Shown one piece after another: positions 37,417 through 48,253 of a DNA stretch of 64,000 nucleotides; within the stretch, counting starts at the first letter, position 1, and every line of letters begins with the position of its first letter. Under the pieces are notes generated by a model. The model did no database searches, was not told the DNA's origin, and was given only the letters and a program-made list of their open reading frames with translations. A program made the translations under genes and the position numbers. Source of the DNA: Chlamydoabsidia padenii (taxonomy: Eukaryota > Mucoromycota > Mucoromycetes > Mucorales > Cunninghamellaceae); NCBI GenBank assembly GCA_025330725.1, contig JAIWND010000002.1, forward strand, positions 558,001 through 622,000, given 5' to 3'.

Positions 37417-38051
37417 TACACACCATCAAAACTGTCATTTAGTTTAGTTTAGCTTAGTTTATTTTTATTTTATTTTAGCAAAGTTGTTGTATATTTGAAA
37501 ACCTTCCTTTATAATAAAACTGCTTGTATGCTTCAAAAATATCATGTCATTTCTTTTTTTAGACTTTGGCGTAAACGTTTTATCTGTCTCTCAATAGATT
37601 ATCCCTCCCAAATTGTATAAGTAGGACAATGAAGAATAAACAAAAGGGTATACATATAAACGAAGATCGGATAAAAGAAAGAAAAAAAAAAAAAAAAAAA
37701 AAAAAAAAGAAAAAAGAAAAAAGACCACATGGGTTCTTCGGCTACGCCATTGGTAAGGATTGGGAGAAAACTCTATATGGGTGAAATGCGGGATTTAAAA
37801 GTGACACTGGCCATGCACCTGAAAAAAAGATTTCCCGGCTCAGCAAAACGATGATTGACTGTCAGCATAAATTCACAAATTGGCCTGATTCGAATCATTT
37901 TACCGATTTGTCATCCCAACGGGGTAATCATCATCCTACCCCTCATATTTAAAAAAGACATAAAAAGCACAACCCCCAACAACCTCTTTTTTTTTTCTTC
38001 CTCTTTCTTCCATTTCACATTGTCCTTTTCACTTTTTCTTTATACAACATC
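37417..38051. promoter_or_regulatory. Spacer upstream of the arrestin-like gene
   Basis: Contains a long A run (37682-37708), a CGGGATTTAAAA variant at 37789 (about 260 bp upstream of the ATG) and a T/C-rich leader ending at 38045. No coding sequence supported. Confidence 0.5.
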
Positions 38052-39442
38052 ATGATCAAGTCATTTTCCCCATTGCATGCAGGAGCGGACCTTAAAATCA
38101 ACCTGGAAAAAGATCATATTATTTTGCATGGATCTACTGATGAAGCTGCTGGAGTGGTTCTTCGTGGATCTGTCATATTGAACTGCCATGAACACATTAA
38201 AGTGAAAGGTATCAAGTTGAACTTTACCGGTAATGTTCATGTCCATTGGGTTGAAGGTAAGATAAGGGCATCCATCACATGACAAGATATCAAAAGATTT
38301 AATCCCCGCTTTTTTTTTCCAGGGCCATCTCAAAAACATTACAAGGATAAAAAAGTGATCATGCAAAAAGAATGGCAATTCCTCCCCAAAGGACCCAAGG
38401 TATATCATTTCGACAAGGGAGAACAATACCATTATGATTTCGAACTTGCCTTACCCGGCCATCTTCCCGCCACGTTCCATCATAGCATCGGATCTTTGGT
38501 TTATCAATTCAAGGCACAGGTGGATCGACCGACATTTTCATCTAATTATAGTACCACGCGGGAAATCCAAATTATTCGAACTCCATACATCCAACTGACG
38601 CAACAACCTCAAGAGATCAGTAATACCTGGGCCAATAAGGTCGCTTACCGTATCCATGTGCCTAGTCAACTCTATTGGGCCAGTGCATCCATTCCGGTGA
38701 CATTTGACTTTACTCCTCTTTGTGATCAGCTGCAAGTCCAATCTATCCGCCTGGTGCTCAAGGAATATATTCAGTTTCGGGCGGGGGATCATGTCAGTAC
38801 TGAGCGCAAGGTGCTGACTAGTGTGTGTGATAAACATTTTAAACGCCGAGCCAGACGACTTGCTACGGGGGGTTGGTCAAAAACCGAAAACATCCTTGTG
38901 CCTGATCCAGTGGAAGCACCTCATCATGGAGAAATGGCTAATGGAGTACATGTTGATGTGAATGAAGACTTGTTTCATGTTTATCATAAACTCAAAGTAT
39001 CTGTATCATTTGTAAATCCCGACGGTCATATTTCAGGTACAGAAAAAAAGAAAAAGAAAAGAAAAAGAACACCCTTATTTACCTTTCTTTTTCTTTTTTC
39101 TTTTTTATAGAGCTTCGTGTGTCTGTGCCTTTATCATTGGTAGAAATGGTTCCTGAAGAAGATGTTACTGTGTTGCCTGCTTATGAAGATGCTTGGAGAT
39201 CTGCACCCTACCACCCTACAGATATCGCAAACTCCGACACATCGTCTTCCAATCGACATTCATACGCATCCTCAGCATCCTTCTCTTCGGAGGATGATGT
39301 TCTTCCTTGTGAACAAGACACATTACCATGGATGGGAGTGGATTTATCTCGAGTCCCTTCTTATGCCACCGCCTTACGTACCGGTCGATTATACAGTTAT
39401 TCTGGATACTCGTTACCTACTTATGATTCCATTGCTGTTTAA
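38052..39442 (+). CDS. Arrestin-related trafficking adaptor
   Basis: Three exons, 38052-38256, 38323-39036 and 39111-39442, 416 residues. N-terminal arrestin lobe: LKINLEKDHIILHGSTDEAA, VVLRGSVILNCHEHIKVKGI and KLNFTGNVHVHWVEG, then FELALPGHLPATFHHSIGSL. C-terminal arrestin lobe: KVAYRIHVPSQLYWASASIP, SIRLVLKEYIQFRAGD and HKLKVSVSFVNPDGHIS. The tail has LPAYED, VPSYATAL and LPTYDSI, which look like degenerate PxY/PPxY docking sites for a Rsp5/NEDD4 ubiquitin ligase. Such adaptors recruit the ligase to plasma-membrane transporters for endocytosis. Cargo unknown. Confidence 0.88.
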
Positions 39443-39674
39443 TCCGATTCTATTGAATGATATTCCCCTCCCCCTCTTCTCTATTGTACATATTCATCGT
39501 ATTTGCATAAATTATATATAAATTACTGTAATAAACTAGATATATATATATATAATCAATCCTATTCATTCCCCGCCACCCAAAACAGATCATTCAGGGG
39601 AAATTTAGACCAAATCATGTTAAAAAAGGTTTTTATTTATATAGTGATGGATAAAATGTAGTAACTAGTTAATG

Positions 39675-41044
39675 TCACCATCTTTTCCAAAGTGGTATTC
39701 TTTTGTTGTCATTGTTGGCAGATTTGATAGATTTTGTTCTTTTCAACACAGTCGATCCCCAGTCATCAAACCAAACGCCATAGACACCAATGACAGGCAG
39801 ATGATCACTAGCCCCCATCTAAGTGATAAATAGTATTATTTATTTAGTTAGTTAGTTTGTCATCACGAGTAAAGCTTACCAAACGTGGATCCATGACTGT
39901 ATCATAATGATAACATACTGTGCTTTTATCCACGATACCTCGGTCCACCGTATTACTTTTGTGTTTCAGTGTTAAAGCCGATATCCATTTCAAGTTGAGC
40001 TTGATTTTCGAATGATGTGTTTTAGACGTCATGATGGGTTCTGAGACGGGAATAGGCGGGGTGATTGTTTCTTTCAGTGGTATTTGCCGATCATGCCATA
40101 ATATCCTATCTGTCCAACTAGGAATGCGCTGTTTAGGACTTGTATCGTATCGTACCGAGATACTATTTCCCGAGCTGTGCTGTGAGTTAGTCGGAGTGAT
40201 CACAAAAGACGACGAGGATGAGGAGGTGGTTTGTGGTGACGATACGGGTTGGATCGGTAAAGAGGATGCCGAATGGGTGGATGCATTGACCGTTTCCATA
40301 GTGTCAAACTTGTAGGTTGGTATAAAATTGATTGGATGTTCCTTGAATGTTGCCAAAGGAGTAGTACATTGGTGTCGTTCCATCGTCAGTTGATCATGTT
40401 TCAAGAGAGTTTCAAAGTCCTGTTTCTGAATAGCGTTCAACACGAATTGGCGTTCGGCATTGATCCTATAATTCGTATCACCAAAAATAAAGACATGATC
40501 GAATTGTTCCATGACATTGTGCTGTGTGTATTTCGATGGTGCTGTCCATGATGATGATTTGCGGCCATTTTTTCTCTTGGTTCGTCCTCTTGTAGTTTCG
40601 GTATCACTGGGTTTCCTCTTGTTGTTGGGTGGTTTGTTGAATGCTGTGGTCATGGGTTTACTGTCTTGATCCTTGCCGCTATTAGTGTCAATGTGTTCTG
40701 CTGGAGTAGATTTGGTGGATATGTAAGATTTAGAGAATCGTTTCATTAAAGGCATCTGGATCAACTTGTTTGGTGAATGCATACTTGTTGATTTACCACC
40801 CTTAATTTGTAGTTCATGTAGGATCCGATAGACATTTGCATTTCGTTCCGCCAGCTTGGTTTGATGGGCTAAAGTAAAAGAGACTAGTTAATCATGGAAC
40901 TCTTCCTCCTCTTTTGTTTGACTTACCCCGTAAATGGCAATTAATAAACAGCAGTGATTGTGATCCAAAATCCAGAGATACAGCCACTGCTCCTTTGTTA
41001 CTAGATCAATATAAACATCATGTTAATATCAATCCACCTCCTCA

Positions 41045-41075
<31 letters not shown>

Positions 41076-41654
41076 ACAAAAACAAACTTACCCTACCATA
41101 TTTCCCCATCCTGTCTTAATGCCAGCACCATGTATATTTTTCACATAAGAGGCAACAGGTTTCCAAACAAACACCGCCAAGTGAAGAGCTGTCATGGTTT
41201 CGCATCGTAAGAGTTGATAGTGATCCCCCAGATGGTCACACAATCGTTGTTCCCACACTTCTTTTGACGAATAGAACAATGATTCAGAGATATCACGTTC
41301 ACATTCTTGTGTGCCAATTGCCAAAAGGTGATAAGGGTGTGCTGTGCTAGTATCCAAAAACGGAGATATCTGTCCACCATCCATCATTGTCTTGCTGTTG
41401 CGTTGTAAAGTAGGTGACGAGGTTAAAAAGGATTCGAGATCAATATCTGGATTTTTACCAAACATATTCCAAGTTGCAATAAATATCTTGACACGGTCGT
41501 GTTTAGGTTGCTGGATTACTGTTTGTTGCTTGGACAAATGGTGCCTGGCATGAGAGAACCAACTTGTGCTGCCGTGGTTTGGTGAGGTGAATTGACTGAG
41601 TCTAGTATTTGGCCATGTTTTGTTTGGTATTGGAGTGGTATCTACTTGTAACAT
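39675..41654 (-). CDS. Inositol polyphosphate 5-phosphatase
   Basis: Four exons (41092-41654, 40927-41000, 39880-40868, 39675-39818), 589 residues. IPPc catalytic motifs in order: KIFIATWNMFGK, LLAIGTQECERDI (metal-binding Glu), GWGNMVGNKGAVAVSL (split by an intron), HVFIFGDTNYRI, RIPSWTDRILWH (in place of PxWCDRIL) and GASDHLPVIGVYGV. A basic, low-complexity insert of about 90 residues (Lys/Arg/Ser/Thr-rich) sits between HLRAHQTKLAERNAN and the FGDTNYR motif, and a second insert interrupts the region before RIPSW. It removes the 5-phosphate from phosphoinositides such as PI(4,5)P2. No SacI or other extra domain is visible. Confidence 0.9.
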
Positions 41655-41924
41655 ATGAAGGGTATCAAAGTGGGATATTAAAAAGGAGAAGAATGTACAA
41701 CAAAGTGAAAGAAAAAGTAAAAAAAAGATTTAGTTGGTTAGCCCTGCTGAGATATGAAGATATTCAAATTCAAATGCCGACATAGGCTCTTGAACGAAAA
41801 GTGGGGGGGGGGATCCCTTTTCTTTCGTTTCCTCTCTCACTCTCTCACTCTCTCTCATCCTACGTCAACATTATCGACGTCACTCTCTCTCTTTTTACCC
41901 CTCTCTACTGAAATTACTAAATCA
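41655..41924. promoter_or_regulatory. Divergent promoter, 5-phosphatase / bZIP
   Basis: 270-bp spacer between opposite start codons. TTCAAATTCAAATGCCG near 41763 is a variant of the dispersed motif; a G run and then CT-repeats (41835-41895) precede the bZIP ATG. Confidence 0.55.
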
Positions 41925-42683
41925 ATGACTGACTCTTTAAATTCATCTCTTCCTGTCTCTTATTCCCAACATGTACCATCATTAACGGACAACACCACCA
42001 CTATTATCAAATGCAAAACGACGACAACAGACGAACTAGATGTCAAGAAAGAAGTGCCCAAACATGATCATCAAGACGAACTCGATTCTTCTGTGGTAGT
42101 AGGTGATCTTCAAATCGAAACTCAACTCTCTCCACCGAATGACCCGACTACAATCAACAAAACCGGAAACGATACCACTACTCATCCTTTGACCTCTTCA
42201 CATCATGCCGCCACAATACTATCTTCACTCTTGACTGATCAACAACAGCAGCAATTCTTACAAATGTACACCAGTAGTCAGTTGACTCTTGGTCTCGATC
42301 CACCATCCATCATTTCCACCTTGCCACGCTTGTTTTTACCTCAGGACGACCAATATACCAAAGAGGATTCCACCACCCAATATACGTTATCACATCGTCC
42401 CCCTATACCCTCACCATGCCTATCCAATGATGAACGACGACAACAACGACTCTTACGTAATCGAATGGCAGCCAAAGAATCTCGAAAAAAGAAGAAGCAT
42501 TATATCCTGACCTTGGAGGAAAAAGTCGCCCGCCTGGAAAAAGATAATGCGACCCTTCGACAACAATTGGAGGTGGTAAACAGCAAATTGGATCAAGGCA
42601 CCGAAAACTATCGACTGATGAAGGAAGTTGTAGCACTTAATGCAAAACTAGGGGATACAGAAGATGACATTGATGTAGTATAG
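41925..42683 (+). CDS. bZIP transcription factor
   Basis: Single exon, 252 residues, starting at MTDSLNSS. N-terminal ~165 residues are Thr/Ser/Asp-rich with a short Gln run (DQQQQQFLQM). The basic region at about residues 168-190 reads ERRQQRLLRNRMAAKESRKK and is followed by a leucine zipper (YILTLEEKVARLEKDNATLR, with Leu heptads). NRxxAxxSR (here NRMAAKESR) is the CREB/ATF-like DNA-contact signature. Nuclear regulator of unknown targets. The reading frame continues upstream without a stop, but that part is translated pyrimidine-rich leader. Confidence 0.9.
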   Translation: MTDSLNSSLPVSYSQHVPSLTDNTTTIIKCKTTTTDELDVKKEVPKHDHQDELDSSVVVGDLQIETQLSPPNDPTTINKTGNDTTTHPLTSSHHAATILSSLLTDQQQQQFLQMYTSSQLTLGLDPPSIISTLPRLFLPQDDQYTKEDSTTQYTLSHRPPIPSPCLSNDERRQQRLLRNRMAAKESRKKKKHYILTLEEKVARLEKDNATLRQQLEVVNSKLDQGTENYRLMKEVVALNAKLGDTEDDIDVV

Positions 42684-42949
42684 CATAGTAATAGTATAGT
42701 GATTTGCCAAGGCAACAGAAATAAAAGGGGTGATTTATTTGGTATGTAGGACAAATCTTCATGATTGGTTGACCAGGATCCGTTTTAGGGGCGATCCTTT
42801 TTAAAAGGATCACCCAAGGACGAACATCAAATTAAAATACCGCTCTAGTCTTCTTTTTTCCTTTTTTTTTTTTTTTTATTTTATTTTTTAAAAAATAATC
42901 TCTTCCCTCTTCTTCTTCTTTTACTCCTTATTCTTCCACTAGATTATTA
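42684..42949. other. Spacer with a strong inverted repeat
   Basis: Between the bZIP and O-fucosyltransferase-like genes, same strand. GATCCTTTTT/AAAAGGATC at 42793-42811 forms a near-perfect hairpin or dyad, 110 bp after the bZIP stop. A T-rich leader precedes the next ATG. Confidence 0.6.
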
Positions 42950-44404
42950 ATGCTACGATTAACCAAGTCGGTCGGTCTTCCACTTGTGCTCTTACTGGCG
43001 ACCCTCTTCCTTATTCACCTGGGACTAGAACGACGATTGGCAAAAGACAGCACCACCTTGACATCCCTCTCCAATCATCCACCATCACCGACCACCGAAA
43101 AATACTTGACATACCTTCCTCATTCAGGACTCCACAATCAACGCATTGCGCTAATCAATGGTGTCTTACTTGCCCTGGCACTGAATCGGACCTTGATCTT
43201 GCCTGAACTCAACCTGGGCACTGCGACATACTGGCGGCCGACCTCATTACTACCTTTTCGACTCGACGAGTGTGGTGACGAGTATATCCATTTACCCGCT
43301 CATGTGGTAAACAAGACAATCAAGGGCGGACGACCCAAAGCATGGTGGAGTGCCAATTGTTTTGACTATCGACACTATCTCCCCATGGCGGTGGACTGGA
43401 TCTTTGACCTGGAGGCGGTACATCGACTCGGGGTGCGCACGATTCAACGACGGGACATGCGACTGGATTACTTTGAACGGTATTGGTCTGTGCCTATGGA
43501 CGAACGAAATAAAACATTGGTGTATCAAGTCTTGGATAATGCTCGGTATTCTTATCAAATCATAGACGACGACGATGAAGGGACAGGGTATGATACAAGC
43601 ACCAACACCAAGTTTATGGAACATTACAGCTTTAAACAACTAGAACAACATCAAGAACCTTTTATGATCTTCAACTCTCTATTTGGATCCGATCGATTGG
43701 CTTTACCTTCTGGTGGGTCTTGGGCTCATGTCCGAGAGACACTTCGACAGGAAATGGGGGTACGTCAACCTTGGGTGGTCAATAACAGTCTGGCCATCAT
43801 TGATCGATTAGGTGGTCCTGGGGCTTTTATTGGTGTACATATTCGAATGGGGGATGGGATATTCAAAACCATGCAGGATAACACTATGGAACAGGTACGA
43901 CAACAACTGATTCAACGACAGGATGGGAATCATCCAATAAACGATGATGATTCCATAGCAACCACTTTGGCTTCCATTCAATCATTGCATTCAAATCAAG
44001 ATCGATTAACTGCCTGTCTTGAATTACAATCACATAATCATATACACCATCATCGACTGGGTTTGATTTACATGACAACTGACGCCAATTCACCTCGTAC
44101 CACTTTACCTCACCTGTTCGAAGAGTTCGTTTGCTTGTTTACACTGGACGACTTTGGGGATATTGTCCATAGCACTTTGGCTCTTCAGCTTCCGCTATGG
44201 GACCATCGACATGATGATGAAAATAACAACAACAACACTGCACCACCACCAACCACCCAAGGTAATATACTCTTACCTCTGATTGACGCCGAAGTCGCTG
44301 CCCAAGCATCCTTCTTTGTCCCTACTCCTGGTAGTACCTTCTCTGGTTATATTGAACATCGTAACAAACGCTTTCGACAGCAACATACCTTTACACACCA
44401 TTAG
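42950..44404 (+). CDS. GDP-fucose protein O-fucosyltransferase-like Golgi protein
   Basis: Single exon, 484 residues. Type II topology: signal anchor at residues ~8-26 (GLPLVLLLATLFLIHLGL), then a Ser/Thr/Pro stem. The catalytic-like domain opens LPHSGLHNQRIALINGVLLA, LALNRTLILPELNLG, typical of fungal/plant O-FucT-like families, and has FIGVHIRMGDGIFK, the second conserved box with a His-x-Arg sugar-nucleotide contact. A poly-Asn insertion (NNNNNTAPP) lies near residue 425. Expected to work in the Golgi or ER on glycoproteins; donor and acceptor are inferred only from the family. Confidence 0.75.
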   Translation: MLRLTKSVGLPLVLLLATLFLIHLGLERRLAKDSTTLTSLSNHPPSPTTEKYLTYLPHSGLHNQRIALINGVLLALALNRTLILPELNLGTATYWRPTSLLPFRLDECGDEYIHLPAHVVNKTIKGGRPKAWWSANCFDYRHYLPMAVDWIFDLEAVHRLGVRTIQRRDMRLDYFERYWSVPMDERNKTLVYQVLDNARYSYQIIDDDDEGTGYDTSTNTKFMEHYSFKQLEQHQEPFMIFNSLFGSDRLALPSGGSWAHVRETLRQEMGVRQPWVVNNSLAIIDRLGGPGAFIGVHIRMGDGIFKTMQDNTMEQVRQQLIQRQDGNHPINDDDSIATTLASIQSLHSNQDRLTACLELQSHNHIHHHRLGLIYMTTDANSPRTTLPHLFEEFVCLFTLDDFGDIVHSTLALQLPLWDHRHDDENNNNNTAPPPTTQGNILLPLIDAEVAAQASFFVPTPGSTFSGYIEHRNKRFRQQHTFTHH

Positions 44405-44563
44405 TATTAGCCATTTAGAATGTATATCACTAGTTAAACACACAATTATTTAATTTTATCAATAAAATATATTTATCAAAAAAAAAAAAAGACCATGATC
44501 CATAGATTCATGCATAATAAAAGGGGGGATGTGTATACTATATGTAGATGTATTTAGGGGGGA

Positions 44564-45175
44564 TCAATAAGCAGAGTAGGTTAATTCGTCTTCAGAGGAC
44601 TATGTGTATAAAAAGAAGAAGGTTAGTTATAGAAATCATCGGAGTGGGTATTAACTTACATCTTCGTCATACGACCTAAATCGAGAAAATAAGAGAAGTG
44701 TGCAAGTTAGTGGGTACTATTCATTATCACATGTCGGTTTGTTTTTACTTACGATTCACCCAAAAGTGCCTGAAGATCACGGATTTGATCTTTAAGATCA
44801 TTTTTGACTGATATTAATTGTTTGATATGATCCACCGCTATAAAAGGACAAACCAGTTAGACAGATATAACCGCGATTCCCCCTCCCTTGTTACTTACAT
44901 TTCTGTAAAATGAGTGCTTCACTTCGATTCCCACTGTTTAGTGCAGGGACAATTTCAATCAACTGATCGAATCCAAGTCGAATATTTTGTCGTCGTTTTT
45001 GTTCAGAGGCAATATGATTAGCTTTCTTTTCGGCATCAGTCAGTAATTCATGAGGTGCCTTCCGACTTTTGCGTTCTTTTGTTGGGGTAGTAGGTGTGTC
45101 ATCTTGTAAGGATCGTTTTTGTAATGGTGAAGTTACTGCTATTGGTGATGAATGCTCAGTAGTGTCGGTCGCCAT
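44564..45175 (-). CDS. Ino4-like bHLH transcription factor
   Basis: Four exons, 44899-45175, 44753-44837, 44660-44675 (16-nt micro-exon) and 44564-44599, 137 residues. The bHLH is KKANHIASEQKRRQNIRLGF (basic region with the E-box-binding His-Glu-Arg trio), DQLIEIVPALNSGNRSEALI, then LQKSVDHIKQLISVKNDLKD. A short acidic tail (SSYDEDSSEDELTY) follows. The small size, isolated bHLH and sequence of helix 1 and loop fit fungal Ino4, the partner of Ino2 at phospholipid-gene promoters. A generic fungal bHLH is the alternative. Confidence 0.8.
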
Positions 45176-45247
45176 GTGGTTCAGGGGAGAAAGAGAGAAA
45201 AGAGAAAGAAGGAAAAAGAAAATGAATCCGTGAGAGTTGGATCTTAT

Positions 45248-45258
45248 TTCAAACCCCG
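45248..45258 (-). promoter_or_regulatory. CGGGGTTTGAA motif
   Basis: Exact G-variant 73 bp upstream of the bHLH start codon. Confidence 0.45.
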
Positions 45259-45547
45259 ATTTTTCTTTTTTATTGTTCCTCCCATTCTTTCATAACTAGT
45301 CAGTAATACGTTCCCTCCTCCAAATCATATCATTATTAACCATCATTATTGCTAGTGTATTGAAGAAGAATAGGTTTCCGAACCATACTTATTCAAGGTA
45401 TCAATCAAACTATAATCCAGTACCATTTAGTAAGCTTAAATGCGAGATTGATCATCATTAAACTTTCTTTCTGAAAAGGGAGACTTCGTTGTTGATCAGT
45501 GAGTCCTTTGTCTCAAGCTCAGCAAAGGAAAGCAAAACAATAACGAA

Positions 45548-45670
45548 ATGGTTTTGGAATGCAAAGGATGCCAATCTTCTTATGCTTGGAAATGCTGTTT
45601 AAACAGAAGACAATGCTTCCAGGGGGATGTAGATATTTCAAACCCAGACTACCCCACTTTTTTTTTTTGA
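45548..45670 (+). other. Short Cys-rich open frame, unknown
   Basis: A 40-codon frame beginning MVLECKGCQSSYAWKCCLNR and ending in a translated T run. Six Cys in the first 23 residues look zinc-binding, but it has no promoter-like start and may be a relic. Confidence 0.2.
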
Positions 45671-45919
45671 GCAGGTCTCGATCCATACACGGATAATAAG
45701 AGTTGAGAACAATGAAGAGAGTGTCATTCTTTTATGTATGGGTCAGATAGCCATTGCCTACGTTGTGTAGACTGACACTATTTTTGATGATTTGAATCCT
45801 TCGTGCAACCATCATTGGAAGAGAGTAAGAGAGGTAGAAAGAACACACCATTGGCTCTATTTCAAAGTTGCAACTTATATAAGACATGTTTCTGGGACAT
45901 TGGGAATCGAGGAGAAAGG

Positions 45920-45930
45920 CGGGATTTGAA
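45920..45930 (+). promoter_or_regulatory. CGGGATTTGAA motif, with a second copy 15 bp on
   Basis: Exact copy; CGGGATTTATAA starts at 45946 in the same orientation, the closest pair in the window. Confidence 0.4.
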
Positions 45931-46415
45931 AATTTGCATGAATAGCGGGATTTATAATTTAAAGAGTGAGGCTCGCAATATCCAAGCATCTAGATTATTA
46001 AAGTAATTGTGTTTTACATAGATGGGCGGATGAAATTGTAGTAGATTATATGGAAAGTATTTATACTAGTGTGGCACATATGTAAAGGGAGTTGGTAGGA
46101 TCCAAGAAAAGAATGACATTGCATACATATAGTAGTGCAGTATAAAGGAAAAAAGGTGATAGTGTAGGAATTTAGTAATCAAGTATGATGATGCTTCAGG
46201 TCATAATGGCTATCAAGTCTGTGCTTGCACGTAAATGCCATCCTTGAGGAGCCAAAGGCTACTGAGACCAAGGCCATCATCAAATAATAGAACACAATAG
46301 TACCTCCCCTAATCATGATAGGAATTCGATGCTGTCATTATCGCAAACTATTCTGACAAAGTGTGTTGTAAGCATTTCCGGCAAGGGGTTTTCCCATCTT
46401 GAGTCGGAGATTATT

Positions 46416-46426
46416 TTCAAATCCCG
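46416..46426 (-). promoter_or_regulatory. CGGGATTTGAA motif
   Basis: Exact copy (TTCAAATCCCG on +), about 490 bp upstream of the PKA regulatory-subunit gene. Confidence 0.4.
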
Positions 46427-46570
46427 ACATTCGCTATTGTTGAGAGAAAAAAGAAATGAAGCAAATGGATCAAAAAGATGTTATGTAGCTAGCTACCTTT
46501 GACGAAATCGGTTCCTTACAAATCTCGATTGTCCTTTGGAAAGGATCGAACAGTAAAAGGCACTAGCGCA

Positions 46571-46730
46571 GGGTAACTTGAATTTTTCGTCGAATAAACG
46601 GAGAATGAAATATCAGTTAGTATTATGTGGAAGTATGTGGTTTTATCAAATTATAACAATCTTATACAGGACATTGACCATCGCAGTTCGCATCAATGAA
46701 ATGACGCCTATAGGAAGCCACTCGGGCTAA
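46571..46730 (+). repeat. Dispersed repeat, copy 1 (short form)
   Basis: Begins GGGTAACTTGAATTTTTCGT and ends with CACTCGGGCT. Its left ~70 bp and right ~80 bp match copy 2 (48950-49300) at roughly 85-90 percent by eye. The right flank AAAGTTACCC with CGACGAAAAATT is complementary to the left end, so the region can fold back. Ends 187 bp upstream of the PKA-R ATG. Confidence 0.7.
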
Positions 46731-46917
46731 AGTTACCCCTAATCGACGAAAAATTAGACTCACCAGCGCGAAAGTCGGGTTTTGAAAATTCCCGCCACCT
46801 TCTATTTTTTTTGAAAAATAGGGCGGGGCGCATTGTACCATCTTTCTTTCCCACCAATTTTTTTCTTCTTCCTCTTCTCTCCCCTTTTATTGTCATTCGT
46901 TTGTATAACGTTATATA

Positions 46918-48253
46918 ATGTCACATGAACAAGATATACATCCTTTTGCCGTTCCCAGCACTCATGGACAAGATTTTAACAATGCTGAATACCAAGGATT
47001 GCTAAACGAACTGGACCAACAAGTACGACAAAATCAACCTCAAGACCTTTTACAATTCTGCTCATCCTTCTTTCTGAAAAAACTTGAAATGGAACGCTCT
47101 CATCATCGAACTGCTGGTATGAATATGTTTGCAATGACTAGTCCGTTTGGAAATCCTGGTAAGGTAGAAAAGATGATGTGAACAACGCGAACCAATACTT
47201 GTTATATTTCTAGATGAAACAATGTATGAAGACCAAGACCAAGAAGTATGTGAAGAAGAAGAAGAATCTCGGGATGGTGTTAGTGATTTACATTCACTCG
47301 CCATTGCGACACTCAATGGACGAGGACGACGCACCTCAGTCAGCGCCGAGTCACTCCAACCCACAACAAGCCAGGATTTCGTCAAAACGGTGGTCCATAA
47401 AACTCTAGAACAACGTGAACATATCCGTGTGGCGATCGGCAACAACTTTTTATTCAAGAACCTCGATGAAGAACAATACTTGGATGTGGTGAATGCCATG
47501 GTGGAAAAACCGGTAAAAAAGGATATCAAGGTGATCGAGCAAGGCGGGGTGGGCGACTACTTTTACATTGTAGAATCGGGCACTCTGGACTGTTTGATCA
47601 ATGACGACAAGGTGACGGAATATGCCGCGGGGGGAAGTTTTGGTGAACTGGCTCTCATGTACAATGCTCCTCGTGCTGCTACTATCATTGCTACTTCTGA
47701 CTGTGTGCTTTGGGCCTTGGATCGAGTGGCTTTCCGGATGATTCTCATGGAAAACACTGCACGTAAACGAAGAATGTATGATCTCTTCTTGTCTGAAGTG
47801 CCTATTCTCAAATCATTGGAACCTTCTGAACGTCACAAGATTGCCGATGCTTTGGAACCTATCTTGTTTGATGATCATGATATTGTCATAAAGGAAAATG
47901 ATGTGGGGGAAAACTTTTATGTCATTGAACAAGGGGAAGCTATTTTTTACAAGACTGCTGCTGATGGGTCTCAACAAGAAGTCAATCGATTATCAAATGG
48001 TGACTACTTTGGTGGTAAGTTCAACATGGATTCAATGTAGGAACACAACCAACTCTTTCTCTTTTTTTACATTACATTAGAATTGGCTTTGTTGAATGAT
48101 AAACCTCGTGCTGCTACTGTTGTTGCAAATGGTAAACTCAAATGTGTCACCTTGGGCAAGAAGGCATTTACTCGGTTACTCGGTCCTGTCATGGATATTT
48201 TGGAACGAAACTCGGAAAACTACCATGCCGTCCTCAAACAAGCCAATCAATAG
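46918..48253 (+). CDS. pkaR: cAMP-dependent protein kinase regulatory subunit
   Basis: Three exons, 46918-47158, 47214-48014 and 48081-48253, 404 residues. N-terminal dimerisation/docking helix region ([33 protein letters not shown]). Inhibitor site RRTSVS at residues 119-124, with Ser in the P-site, so it can be phosphorylated by the catalytic subunit (RII-like). Two cyclic-nucleotide-binding domains each with the phosphate-binding cassette: [15 protein letters not shown] and, across the last intron, [14 protein letters not shown]. Holds PKA inactive until cAMP binds; central to nutrient sensing and dimorphism in Mucorales. Complete, with no oddities. Confidence 0.95.

Larger units (their letters stand above)
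45176..46917. other. 1.7-kb intergenic region rich in CGGG-type motifs, with a repeat copy
   Basis: Separates the bHLH gene (-) from the PKA regulatory gene (+). It holds five motif sites (45248, 45920, 45946 variant, 46416, 46776 variant), the first dispersed-repeat copy (46571-46730) and a 40-codon Cys-rich frame at 45548-45670. No standard gene assembled. Confidence 0.5.

Noticed and set aside
47062..47529. 155-codon minus-strand open frame
   Set aside because: Antisense of the PKA regulatory subunit; Ser/Arg-rich composition of a shadow frame.
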